Positions 15,017 to 23,152 of a stretch of 36,775 bases of DNA are shown here, one piece after another. This stretch comes from Actinomycetes bacterium (GTDB lineage: Bacteria > Actinomycetota > Actinomycetes > Propionibacteriales > Propionibacteriaceae). Position 1 is the first letter of the stretch; every line of letters starts with the position of its first letter. The stretch lies in NCBI GenBank assembly GCA_021803025.1, contig JAJZQV010000020.1, positions 1 through 36,775 of the forward strand, written 5' to 3'. The notes under the pieces are model-generated. The model made no database searches. It saw nothing but the letters and a program-made list of their open reading frames with translations, and was not told the DNA's origin. The translations under genes and the position numbers were made by a program.

Positions 15017-15487
15017 TCATGTGGCCCTCCGGCGAACGAGCCAGAGGCCCATGCCCGCCAGCACCAGGAGCGCGGCGACGATCGGAACGACGACGGCATC
15101 ACCGGCTGTCCCTGACGTATCGCTCCCTGGCGTCGGCGTCCCCGGGGAGGGCACGGCTGAAGCCGGCGGCGCGGACGATGTCGGCGACGGAGATGGGGAC
15201 GAAGATGGCCCGCGCGACGGCGATGGGCTCGGCGAGGAGGACGGAGTCGGCGTGGGGCTCCGTGCCTCCACAATCGTGAAGGCGTACGAGTCGCGGGCAA
15301 GCTCGCCATCCTCGGCCGAGAACGACGTCCAGCGGACCTCGTACTCGCCGGGCGCCAGGGCCGGAAGGGCGAGGCGGTACTCCCGAGGGCCGTCGCCGAG
15401 CCCGCCACCCTCGGCCACGACCCGGCCCGAAGCCTCCCGCACGACAACCGAGGTGCGGGACGGATCCAGGTTCTGACTGAACCGCAG
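15017..15487 (-). pseudogene. CopC-like copper-resistance protein, 5' end missing
   Basis: What remains is the C-terminal part of a CopC domain: LRFSQNLDPSRTSVVVREASG, a beta-rich segment and LAPGEYEVRWTSFSAEDGELARDSYAFTIVEA, the usual CopC end. A Pro/Ser/Thr-rich linker, one transmembrane helix (VVVPIVAALLVLAGMGLWLV) and a basic RRRAT tail follow. This is the usual actinobacterial layout of a surface CopC with a C-terminal anchor. The signal peptide, N-terminal His and first strands are absent because the homology stops at about 15488, where a phage gene on the other strand begins. The frame stays open beyond that only as antisense of the phage gene. Confidence 0.75.
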
Positions 15488-15496
15488 GTCGGCATG
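15484..15496. other. Abrupt junction between copper gene cluster and phage tail module
   Basis: Recognisable CopC homology on the minus strand ends here and recognisable tape-measure homology on the plus strand begins here. Both genes are cut at their 5' sides and face away from the junction. No repeat, att-like site or insertion-sequence end is visible across it. It is either a recombination/deletion scar or an assembly join. Confidence 0.6.
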
Positions 15497-16420
15497 GCGC
15501 TCCTGCCGGTCATCCTGATCGCGGCGCTGGTCGCGGCGGTCGTCTTCCTCATCAACAACCCCGAGATCGTGGGCAAGATCGTTGAGGTCGTCGGCGGGAT
15601 CGTCGCGGCGTTCGGCGACGCGCTCGGTGCCCTGGTCGGGATCGTCGGTCAGGTCGTCGGGGCGGCGGTCGGAGCCTTCGGGGCGATCGTCGGAGGCATC
15701 GCCGGCGCGATCGGCAAGATCGTCGGAGAGATCCTCTCGATCCCAGGCAAGGCGGCCAAGGCGTGGGTCGACCTCGGCGGCCAGGTCGTCGGCTTCATCG
15801 GGAAGGCGCTTGGGCAGTTCTTGGACCTTCACGTCAAGGTCGTCGGGTTCATCCTGACGATCCCCGGCAAGGTCGCCTCCTGGGTGGGCTCGATCCTCGG
15901 GCAAGTGACGACCCTCGCGAGCACCTTCCTGGCGAAGATCGGCTCGCTCGTCGGGTCGATCGTGACCTTCTTCCTGTCGATCCCGGGCAAGGTCATCGGG
16001 ATCGGCGCAGAGATCGTCAAGGGGATCATTCGCGGGATGGCCTCGCTCCCGGGCCAGCTCCTCGACACGGTCGCAAACGCCTTCCGCTCGCTCAAGATTG
16101 ACATCGGTCCGTTCCACATCAGCTCGTCCGGCGTGCAGATCGACCTACCGAAGATCGAGCTGCCTTCGTTCGCGGTCGGCACCCCGTTCGTGCCGCGCGA
16201 CATGCTCGCGATGGTCCACGCCCGCGAGATGATCATCCCGGCGGCCGAGTCCGACGCGATCCGCGCTGGCCGCGCCGCGCTCACGACGACGCCTGCTCAG
16301 GGCTCGGCCCCGAGCGGACGCGCGCTCACCGTGAACGTCTACAACCCCACGCCCGAACCGGCGTCGACCTCGACGAAGCGGGAGCTCCAGAAGCTGGCCG
16401 CCTTCGGAGTCCTGGCATGA
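15494..16420 (+). CDS. Phage tail tape measure protein, C-terminal part
   Basis: The 308 residues begin with a hydrophobic helix (LLPVILIAALVAAVVFLINNPEI). Gly/Val/Ile-rich quasi-repeats follow (GKIV, GGIV, GAIVGGIAGAIGKIVGEIL, IPGKV three times), typical of tape measure proteins. The end has VGTPFVPRDMLAMVHAREMIIPA, the hallmark C-terminal motif of siphovirus tape measures. Family members usually have several hundred to over a thousand residues, so the N-terminal majority is missing at the junction with the CopC-like gene. No ribosome site precedes the ATG at 15494. The gene is coupled to the distal tail gene by an ATGA overlap at 16417-16420. Confidence 0.8.
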   Translation: MALLPVILIAALVAAVVFLINNPEIVGKIVEVVGGIVAAFGDALGALVGIVGQVVGAAVGAFGAIVGGIAGAIGKIVGEILSIPGKAAKAWVDLGGQVVGFIGKALGQFLDLHVKVVGFILTIPGKVASWVGSILGQVTTLASTFLAKIGSLVGSIVTFFLSIPGKVIGIGAEIVKGIIRGMASLPGQLLDTVANAFRSLKIDIGPFHISSSGVQIDLPKIELPSFAVGTPFVPRDMLAMVHAREMIIPAAESDAIRAGRAALTTTPAQGSAPSGRALTVNVYNPTPEPASTSTKRELQKLAAFGVLA

Positions 16421-17235
16421 CGACGCTGGCGATCTCGGCCGACCGCTGGACCTTCGGCGGGGTCGATCTCAGTAGCTACGCCTACCTCGTCCGCGAGGTG
16501 ACCGGCGCCGACGAGTTCCCGAAGCTCCGCGGCGAGGACGCTCCGTTCACCGGGCTACCGGGTCGTCGGCCGATGGGCAAGCTCGCGGACGCCCGCCGGC
16601 TCGCCCTCGGCCTGTGGGTCAACCCGCTGTCGGTGGCCGGCACGCTCGTCGAGCCGACGAACCGGCGCCAGGCGCGCAAGAACCTCGACGAGCTGTACGC
16701 AGTGCTGGGCAGGCGGGCCCAGCAGGCGCTTGTCCGCACCCTCCCGGACGCCTCGAGCCGGAGCGCGATGGCCGAGGTCGTCGACGTATCCGCCTTCACC
16801 GATCCGGTCTCGGGCGAGCTGTTCGGCCTCGTCGTCGACTTCGCGCTCGCCGATCCGTACCTGTACGGCGCGGACGTCGTCGTGTCGGGCGCGACGCCGA
16901 CCTCGCCGACGGACCTCGCGATCAGCCATCCGGGGACGGTCCGGGGCGGCAAGCTCCTGCTCGACTTCACCGGCCCCGTCGCCAACCCGCGGGTGACGAA
17001 CATCGGCAACGGCCAGTACGTGGAGGCGCTCGTCACCGTCGCGTCGACGAAGCATCTCCTCATCGACACGGCCGCGTTCACCGCCCTCAACGATGGCGCG
17101 AACGCGATCGGCTCGATCCGCCACTCGGGCGCCTTCCGCTTCCTCGAGGTCGATCCCGGGGCGCAGACGCTCCGGGTCACGTCGACGACGCCGGGCGGCT
17201 CGCTCTCCGTCACCTTCTCTCCTCCGTACCTCTAG
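16417..17235 (+). CDS. Distal tail protein (Dit-like phage tail family)
   Basis: This 272-residue protein directly follows the tape measure, as Dit does in siphoviruses. It starts with beta-rich DRWTFGGVDLSSYAYLVREVTG, then a segment containing GRRPMGKLADARRLALGLWV. A C-terminal beta-sandwich of galectin-like type (LADPYLYGADVVVSG ... GKLLLDFTGPVANPRVTN) follows, and the end is beta-rich. Dit forms the hexameric ring joining tail tube and baseplate. Assignment rests on position and fold-level pattern. Confidence 0.7.
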   Translation: MTTLAISADRWTFGGVDLSSYAYLVREVTGADEFPKLRGEDAPFTGLPGRRPMGKLADARRLALGLWVNPLSVAGTLVEPTNRRQARKNLDELYAVLGRRAQQALVRTLPDASSRSAMAEVVDVSAFTDPVSGELFGLVVDFALADPYLYGADVVVSGATPTSPTDLAISHPGTVRGGKLLLDFTGPVANPRVTNIGNGQYVEALVTVASTKHLLIDTAAFTALNDGANAIGSIRHSGAFRFLEVDPGAQTLRVTSTTPGGSLSVTFSPPYL

Positions 17236-17246
17236 AGGAGCCGACG

Positions 17247-18128
17247 ATGCCGTACACCGCTCTCCCGGACATGAGAATCCCCTACGACAACGACGGGACG
17301 GTCATCGGCTATCGCAGCAACACCCAGACGCAGGGGTGGCAGGAGGGGCTAGAGGGGTACCTCAGCCAGAGCCAAGGCATCGAGATGAACGACGAGGACT
17401 ACACCGCCGTCCTCGCGACTCAGGCGCGGACGCACAAGCTCTGGTGGTTCTTCCCGGAGCAGCGAGAGATCACGGCCATGGCGGTCCAGCGGGTCGCCAG
17501 CCCGGGATCGTTTGGCGGGGACGTACCGATCGTCATGTCGGGATCAAACGACACGACGAACGGGGTAGACGGAACGTGGGAGACCCCATCCTTCCCGAGC
17601 GGTCTGCCGCAGCCCAACAACACGACCTACTTCGACTACTGGCGCACGACGATCAAACCGATCTCGTTCACGGGCGGCAAGCGGACCCTCCGGGGCTACT
17701 GGGGGTCCAGCGGGCTTGACTTCCAAGGGGACGTTCAGACGAACCTCGTCCACCTCTACGGCGAGAAGGTCGCCGGTCAGACGCCGGACGACGTGATCTA
17801 CATCGACCACGACACGACGCCAGGAATCGAGTACACGGCACCGGAGGACTTCGGGGACCAGCCGCTCGGCACGACCGTGGTCCGCCAGTTCCGGCTCAAG
17901 AACACCTCCGCGACGAAGACGGCCAACTCGATCAACGTCCAATGCAACGACTCCGACTTCGCGATCTCGACGGACGGCGTGACGTGGGTCGTGACGATCA
18001 ACATCGCCTCGCTCGGACCAGGCGCGCAGTCGGCCACGATGTACGTCCGCTGCACGACCCCGGCTCCCGGCAACCTCCTCGGTCCGCGCTTCGCCCGGAT
18101 CGTGACCACCGTCGCTTCGTACACGTAG
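17247..18128 (+). CDS. Phage tail/baseplate protein, unassigned
   Basis: The ATG at 17247 is preceded by GAGGAG (17235-17240), giving 293 residues. The sequence is rich in aromatic residues and beta-type segments (WWFFPEQREITAMAVQRV, GKRTLRGYWGSSGLDFQGD), with a C-terminal Ig-like stretch (VVRQFRLKNTSATKTANSINVQCNDSDFAISTDG). I recognise no named domain. Its place between Dit and the hub-like protein suggests a minor tail or receptor-facing baseplate component. Confidence 0.65.
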   Translation: MPYTALPDMRIPYDNDGTVIGYRSNTQTQGWQEGLEGYLSQSQGIEMNDEDYTAVLATQARTHKLWWFFPEQREITAMAVQRVASPGSFGGDVPIVMSGSNDTTNGVDGTWETPSFPSGLPQPNNTTYFDYWRTTIKPISFTGGKRTLRGYWGSSGLDFQGDVQTNLVHLYGEKVAGQTPDDVIYIDHDTTPGIEYTAPEDFGDQPLGTTVVRQFRLKNTSATKTANSINVQCNDSDFAISTDGVTWVVTINIASLGPGAQSATMYVRCTTPAPGNLLGPRFARIVTTVASYT

Positions 18129-18143
18129 GAGGAGGGAGACCCA

Positions 18144-18455
18144 ATGGCCCTCGCGAACGCCTCCGCTGTCGCGGTCGCAACGGCCACCTGGACGACCGTC
18201 GCCACCGTCACCGGAGACGGGACGCAGCAAGTGATCGGCTTCGCCGTGAAGTGCGATGACGCGACGGTCGCGTTTGAGGCTCGGATGATGATCAACGGGG
18301 TGACGACGATCGCCGGAGTCGCCGCGCTCGCGGGTGACTCGGCCCAGATCTACGATGCTCCGACGACGATCCCGAACACTCAGATCTGCGTCGTCCAAGT
18401 CCTCCACGCGGCGGGCGTCAACAAGGCTTTCACCGGCACGCTCCTCGGCTCCTGA
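18144..18455 (+). CDS. Small phage tail-region protein, unassigned
   Basis: This 103-residue protein is preceded by GGAGGGAG at 18131-18138. It is beta-rich and Ala/Val/Thr-rich (TATWTTVATVTGDGTQQVIGF, QICVVQVLHAAGVNKAFTG), like small adhesin or fibre accessory proteins in actinophage tail clusters. Only one base separates its stop from the GTG of the next gene, so the two are coupled. Function not assigned. Confidence 0.6.
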   Translation: MALANASAVAVATATWTTVATVTGDGTQQVIGFAVKCDDATVAFEARMMINGVTTIAGVAALAGDSAQIYDAPTTIPNTQICVVQVLHAAGVNKAFTGTLLGS

Positions 18456-18456
18456 C

Positions 18457-19728
18457 GTGGGACTGAACCCGGCGGCGGCGATCCTCGGCTGCTACGCGAA
18501 GCGCGCCGACACGCGCCTCGAGTCGCCGGGGAACACGACGACGAACACCGGGACGCTCCAGGCGAAAGCGCGTCCGGTCGACCCTCTTGCGCGCCGAGCG
18601 GCGACGACCTTCTGGCTCGATCGCATCGGCACCTTCACGTCTCCGGCGCTCGTGACCAGCGCGGGAGTGAACGGCTTCGGCGGGGTCCTCGCCTCCTGGT
18701 CGCCGACGACGCCGGCGAACGGCCGGTGGTACTGGCGCGCTCGCTCGACAGCGGCGGTCGGAGGGGCGGTCGGTGTGACCGGCCGGTACGCCTCGACGTT
18801 CAGCTTCACCGAGGCGGGCGGAGCGGGGATCCCTCGCTCGCTCTACCTCTACGAGAACAAGGGCTTCCAGGCGACGACGATCCTCGCCCGGAGCCTCTAC
18901 CTCTACGAGAATCGGGGCCTGCAAGCGATCTCGGTCGTGTCCCGAGCGCTCTACCTGTATGTCAACAAGGGCATCCAGGCGTTGACGGTGCTCGCTCGCG
19001 CGCTCTACCTGTACGAAGCGAAGCGCGACGGCGAGGTCTTCCCGTGGCTGATGAAGATCGACCCCGTCGAGCAGTACGCCGGGGGCCAGGTCGACCTCTA
19101 CGGGGACGGCTTCGGTGAGCTCGTCGAGGTCGCTGCGGGAGCGACGATCAGCGTCGACTCGGCCAACGCGAGCTACATCGCGGCGAACGCGGTCGACCGC
19201 TCGACGGGCTCCTGGGTCTCCAACGGCGGCGCCGGCGCCTGGATCCGCTTCACCTTCGGGGCGGCGAAGAAGATCGTCGCGATCGCCCTCGAGTCGGCCG
19301 GCAACGGCTGGGGCGTCCCGCTCTTCGGCTTCTCCGACGGAGGCGCGGACGTCAACGGCGGGGTGGCCGTTCCTGGTGGCGTCAGCGCCATCGCGGAGTA
19401 CCCGGTCGGCACGACGCGGGCGCTCTACACCCTCCCTACGCCGAGGACGACGACCTACGTCGAGATCCGGATCGCGTCGGGAGGCTCGGGGACCGGGGGC
19501 CTGTACGAGGTCTGGATCTTCGAGGATCTCGACGACCTGGCTGAGACGTCGCGGGTGTGGCTCAACTTCGGCCAGCCGGCCGTGACGGACCTCGGCATCG
19601 TCCTCTGGGCGAACCGCTCGCCGAACCTCTACCCCGCGAACAGCGGCATCCCGATCACGAAGGCGGCGACAGTGACGCTCCCGGCCGCGGCGACCTCGGG
19701 CTTGGTCATCGTCCGCGAGGAGACCTGA
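18457..19728 (+). CDS. Phage minor tail protein with LYLYEN repeats and an F5/8-type-C-like domain
   Basis: GTG start at 18457, 423 residues. Residues about 127-187 hold four tandem units of 18 residues of the form R-x-LYLYEN-x-G-x-QA. Next comes IDPVEQYAGGQVDLYGDGFGE, then a stretch resembling an F5/8 type C (discoidin) module: VDSANASYIAANAVDRSTGSW ... AWIRFTFGAAKKIVAIALES, ending in YVEIRIASGG and YEVWIFED. Discoidin modules bind glycans, so a receptor-binding role is plausible. The repeat is of a type I know only from uncharacterised actinobacterial phage proteins. Confidence 0.65.
   Translation: MGLNPAAAILGCYAKRADTRLESPGNTTTNTGTLQAKARPVDPLARRAATTFWLDRIGTFTSPALVTSAGVNGFGGVLASWSPTTPANGRWYWRARSTAAVGGAVGVTGRYASTFSFTEAGGAGIPRSLYLYENKGFQATTILARSLYLYENRGLQAISVVSRALYLYVNKGIQALTVLARALYLYEAKRDGEVFPWLMKIDPVEQYAGGQVDLYGDGFGELVEVAAGATISVDSANASYIAANAVDRSTGSWVSNGGAGAWIRFTFGAAKKIVAIALESAGNGWGVPLFGFSDGGADVNGGVAVPGGVSAIAEYPVGTTRALYTLPTPRTTTYVEIRIASGGSGTGGLYEVWIFEDLDDLAETSRVWLNFGQPAVTDLGIVLWANRSPNLYPANSGIPITKAATVTLPAAATSGLVIVREET
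18835..19017 (+). repeat. Four tandem 54-base coding repeats
   Basis: Units begin at 18835, 18889, 18943 and 18997 with exact 54-base (18-codon) periodicity; the fourth is partial. Each begins with Arg-(Ser/Ala)-LYLY and contains an N/E-x-x-G-x-Q-A core. Codons differ between units, so the period is held at protein level rather than by recent DNA duplication. Confidence 0.75.
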
Positions 19729-19729
19729 G

Positions 19730-21901
19730 GTGGCGATCCGGACGTCCGACGGGATCTACCTCGAGGTCCTGCAGTCGGCTCCCGTCGCCGGCCTCCCGAT
19801 CGAGATCGACGTGTACGGCGGGAACAACATCGCCACGATGCTCGCGACCCTCGAAGGCGCGCAGGAGCCGGCGTTCACCGATCCCTTCGGCGACATCGGC
19901 TCCGGCCACTTCCGGATCCCGACGACCGATCCGAAGGCGATGGGCTCGATCATCCGCTCGGGCAACTACGTCAAGGTCAAGATCGCCGGGATCTACCGCT
20001 ACGGCTTCTTCCTGGAGAACCCACGCAAGGTCGTCGCCTCGACCGAGGGCGAGGCCGGCGAATACTGGGACCTCGGCGGCCGCGGCAACATCGCCTACCT
20101 CGAGCGCGGCTCGGTCTATCCGCCGGGCTGGCCGACACCGACCGGGACGACCCACGAGTACACAGGCGTCACCGCCGCCTTCATCTTCGACGAGCTCCTC
20201 GCGGCCGCCAAGGCCCGCGGTGCGATCCCGCAGCTGACCTGGGACTTCACGCCGACCCGCGACTCGGACAACGCGCCGTGGACCGACTCGCTCACGATGA
20301 GCATCCCCGCCGGGATAAGCCTGCTCGATCTGTGGCGCCAGTTCGTCGGCATGGGCTACGAGTCGGAGATGACGCCCGACCTCCGGCTCCGCTTCTGGAA
20401 GGATCGCTCGCGCGACTTCACAGGGTCGGTCATCTTCCGCCAGGGCAAGCACATCCGGGGCGAGGTCACGCGCGACCCGCAGGACGCAGGGCTCCGGACG
20501 CGGATCCTCGTCCAGGGCGACGGCGGGCGCTTCTTCGAAGTGACCGATCCGGTCCTCGAGGGCGACGCCTACATCGGCCGGCGGGAGGGCTACCTCTCCT
20601 TCACCGCCTCGACCGATCCGACGACCCTCCAACGGGTCGGCGACAACGCGCTCGCGGAGGTCTCGCTCGCTTCCGATGCGCTGTCGGTCCCGCTCCACCA
20701 CGGCACAGGGTTCGGCGACTACGAGCCCTATGCCGACTACCGCAACGGCGACTGGGTCTCGCTCGACATCCCGGGCACCTACACCCTGGCGAAGGTCCGG
20801 GTCCGCTCGCTCTCGGTCAAAGCGATCGCCGGCGGGGACTACGAAGTCGACGCCGACTTCAACTCCGTGTCGCTCGAGAACATCGTCCGGCTCAAGCGGA
20901 TCGTCGACGCCCTCGGCGGAGGAGGGTCCGCGTCGGGCGTGGTCGGGTCGACGAGCGGTTCACTCTCGTCTTCGGGCGGCGCCTCGAGCGGCTCGACGGG
21001 TCGCGTTTCCTCGGAGCAGGGCGACACCCCGGGCTACCTCTACGACAAGCTCGACCCGACGGGGAACGTCGTCCCGTCGCTCGTCGGCGGGGTCGGAGCT
21101 CGCAAGGTCCGGCTCACCGGGACTCCGCCGGCGCTCGGTGCGCTGACGAACGTCGACCTGAGCGGCCTCGTCGACGGCTACCAGCTGACCTGGGACGCGG
21201 CATCCTCGCTGTGGGTGCCTCGAGCGGCCGGCGGCGGGGCGTCCTGGCAGGATCGGATCATCGCCCGCGGGTCCACCGCAAATGCGGCCGACGACGAGTT
21301 CAACGACGGCGTGCTCGCCGCGGCGTGGGTGGACGTCGGGCCAGCTCACTCACAGGTCTGGACGGAAGCGGCCGACGTCCTCTCGCTCCTTCACGCGAGC
21401 AACTCGGACACCGGCGGACAGGGCCAGTTTCACGCGAAGCTCCGACCCGTTCCCGTCGGCTTCGCGATCGGGAGCGTCATCGAGGCCGGCGTCCGCTCCC
21501 TCGGATCGTCGGGCGGCTACCCGATGGTCGGGGTGATGATGACGAACGGGACCGCCTACACGAGCGCGACCGACTACGTCTACGGCGCGACCTACTCGTC
21601 GGGCAACACGACGCTTGGCCGTCGCAACGTGACGATCCGGCGCGGGAAGTTCGTCACGACGGAGTCGGCGGCGACGGATCCCGATCTGGACGCGACCGGA
21701 GACGTCGGCCTGCACCTGCGGCTCAAGTGGGCCGCCGCGAACACCTGGGAGCTCGCGATCTCGCCGGACGCCGTCTCCTGGCTGACGGTCGCGTCCGGGA
21801 TCGCCTACACGATGACGCCGACCTACATCGGCGTCGCGTTCACGTCTTGGGGGATCGTCGGGAACCGCGTCGCAACCTGGGACTACTTCAGGGTCAGATA
21901 G
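19730..21901 (+). CDS. Large phage tail hub/fibre protein
   Basis: GTG start at 19730, one base after the previous stop; 723 residues. The N-terminal 380 or so residues have the pattern of siphovirus tail-hub (Tal/gp37-like) proteins, with NYVKVKIAGIYRYGFFLENPRKV, a segment SIPAGISLLDLWRQFVGMGYE and RNGDWVSLDIPGTYTLAKVRVRSLSV. A Gly/Ser-rich linker follows around residues 405-435. The C-terminal third looks like a jelly-roll or lectin-type domain (DDEFNDGVLAAAWVDVGP ... LRLKWAAANTWELAISPDAVSW). No peptidase motif is evident. It is probably the central baseplate protein with a receptor-binding tip. Confidence 0.65.
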   Translation: MAIRTSDGIYLEVLQSAPVAGLPIEIDVYGGNNIATMLATLEGAQEPAFTDPFGDIGSGHFRIPTTDPKAMGSIIRSGNYVKVKIAGIYRYGFFLENPRKVVASTEGEAGEYWDLGGRGNIAYLERGSVYPPGWPTPTGTTHEYTGVTAAFIFDELLAAAKARGAIPQLTWDFTPTRDSDNAPWTDSLTMSIPAGISLLDLWRQFVGMGYESEMTPDLRLRFWKDRSRDFTGSVIFRQGKHIRGEVTRDPQDAGLRTRILVQGDGGRFFEVTDPVLEGDAYIGRREGYLSFTASTDPTTLQRVGDNALAEVSLASDALSVPLHHGTGFGDYEPYADYRNGDWVSLDIPGTYTLAKVRVRSLSVKAIAGGDYEVDADFNSVSLENIVRLKRIVDALGGGGSASGVVGSTSGSLSSSGGASSGSTGRVSSEQGDTPGYLYDKLDPTGNVVPSLVGGVGARKVRLTGTPPALGALTNVDLSGLVDGYQLTWDAASSLWVPRAAGGGASWQDRIIARGSTANAADDEFNDGVLAAAWVDVGPAHSQVWTEAADVLSLLHASNSDTGGQGQFHAKLRPVPVGFAIGSVIEAGVRSLGSSGGYPMVGVMMTNGTAYTSATDYVYGATYSSGNTTLGRRNVTIRRGKFVTTESAATDPDLDATGDVGLHLRLKWAAANTWELAISPDAVSWLTVASGIAYTMTPTYIGVAFTSWGIVGNRVATWDYFRVR

Positions 21902-21910
21902 GGAGAGATC

Positions 21911-22300
21911 ATGGCGTCCAAGACGAAGCCGGTCGAGCCGAAGACCCCCGAACTCGCACAGCGGGTGGTCGACGATCCCGACGGCCAGGAGTGGCATCGG
22001 GAAGCAAGAGCGCGCTGGAATGCGGCGGAGGCGGCCGATCCTGAAACGCCGTTCATGGCCTACCAAGCACCGGTGCTCCCTGTCTGGTCAGAGAAGGCAC
22101 CGGCTCACGTCACCCGGGAGCTTCTCGGCCGCTTCCTAGAGGACCGCAGCACCCGGGTCGTCCACGATGTCTACCGGGCGACGCCAGAGTGCGCGGTCGA
22201 CGCGATCCGGAACGGGACCTTCTTCCACTTCTGGTCCGAGGTCGTCGTGGACGCCAGCGTGGCGGACGACCTGCCGTGCCCGCTATGCATGGCGTCCTGA
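21911..22300 (+). CDS. Unrecognised 129-aa protein at the end of the tail module
   Basis: GGGAGAG at 21901-21907 precedes the ATG at 21911. The protein starts Lys/Pro-rich (KTKPVEPKTPELAQRV), is acidic in the middle, and ends with PCPLCMAS, a terminal CxxC. There are no membrane segments. It shares the tail operon but no tail family is recognised. It could be an accessory fibre protein or the first gene of the following accessory region. Confidence 0.55.
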   Translation: MASKTKPVEPKTPELAQRVVDDPDGQEWHREARARWNAAEAADPETPFMAYQAPVLPVWSEKAPAHVTRELLGRFLEDRSTRVVHDVYRATPECAVDAIRNGTFFHFWSEVVVDASVADDLPCPLCMAS

Positions 22301-22381
22301 TGCGGGCGGACGCTGGCGCGTGCGAGGGCACCTCTCTGGGCGGGCATACGCCTAAGATGGGCAGCCTCTGCACGCAACGAA

Positions 22382-23152
22382 GTGGCGGAAGTGACACTCG
22401 ACTTCGGACGCCTCGAAGAACTGGAGCGGCGCGGCTACACGGTCCTGGACGCAGTTACGCCGGATGGGCGCGCGTCAGGCTCGACACACTCGCGCCCGAC
22501 CGCCTTTCTGTGCATCGATGCCCATGTGTATTGGACGAAGGGCAGCGCTCAGCAGGGCCTGGTTGCGGAGCTCATTGCCGGGCGCCTTGCGGCTCGACTC
22601 GGAGCCGGGCCGATCGCGCGAATCGTGCGGGTGCCTGTGGAACTAACCGGCCCCGGCGGACAACCGGATCAGGTCGGTGTTCTGGTCGGCAGCCTGGACG
22701 TTGAGGACAGCATGAACGCCCGCGATCTGAATACGCTGGGTGCGAGCCTTCCCTCGAAGGGCATCGACGCACCATCGCGGGCGAGGGTTGTAGCTTTTCA
22801 GACTTGGCTTGGGATCGGCGACGCTCAAGTCCTCGTCCGGTTAACGGACGGGTTCGTCTTCAGCATCGACCACGGGGACGCATTTGGGGACCTCTCCGTG
22901 TCCACGGACCCGTCTCTGGTTGTCACCGACATTCCCGGGGTGGCGTCGGACGTGGGCGGGCGTCGGGGGGACATCTCGCCCGCGGTGGCCGCGATTCAGG
23001 CCGTGACGGACCGCGAGCTAATCGAAGCGGTGGCGCAGATCCCATCGGGCGCTGCATGGAGGAGCGAACTAACCCGGCGGAAAAACATCGTGGCGTACCT
23101 CGCGCATCGGCGGGATCGCCTCAAGGAGGTGATGGCGACATGGGCGCAATGA
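22382..23152 (+). CDS. HipA-like kinase domain protein (HipA_2 type)
   Basis: This 256-residue protein has a GTG start at 22382 (another GTG at 22391). Recognisable features: AFLCIDAHVYWTKGSAQQGLVAELIAGRLAARLG (candidate ATP-binding Lys and a following Glu) and, further on, AFQTWLGIGDAQVLVRL and FSIDHGDAFG, which resemble the HipA catalytic and metal-binding Asp segments. HipA-type kinases phosphorylate translation factors in toxin-antitoxin systems; HipA_2-type proteins are shorter, and their substrates are unknown to me. The ATG of the next gene (DUF3037-like, 23140) lies inside this gene, so the pair is coupled. Confidence 0.7.
   Translation: MAEVTLDFGRLEELERRGYTVLDAVTPDGRASGSTHSRPTAFLCIDAHVYWTKGSAQQGLVAELIAGRLAARLGAGPIARIVRVPVELTGPGGQPDQVGVLVGSLDVEDSMNARDLNTLGASLPSKGIDAPSRARVVAFQTWLGIGDAQVLVRLTDGFVFSIDHGDAFGDLSVSTDPSLVVTDIPGVASDVGGRRGDISPAVAAIQAVTDRELIEAVAQIPSGAAWRSELTRRKNIVAYLAHRRDRLKEVMATWAQ

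Noticed and set aside
15490-16117. Minus-strand continuation of the CopC-like frame, Asp/Arg-rich
   Set aside because: It is the antisense of the tape measure gene; homology to CopC stops at the junction.
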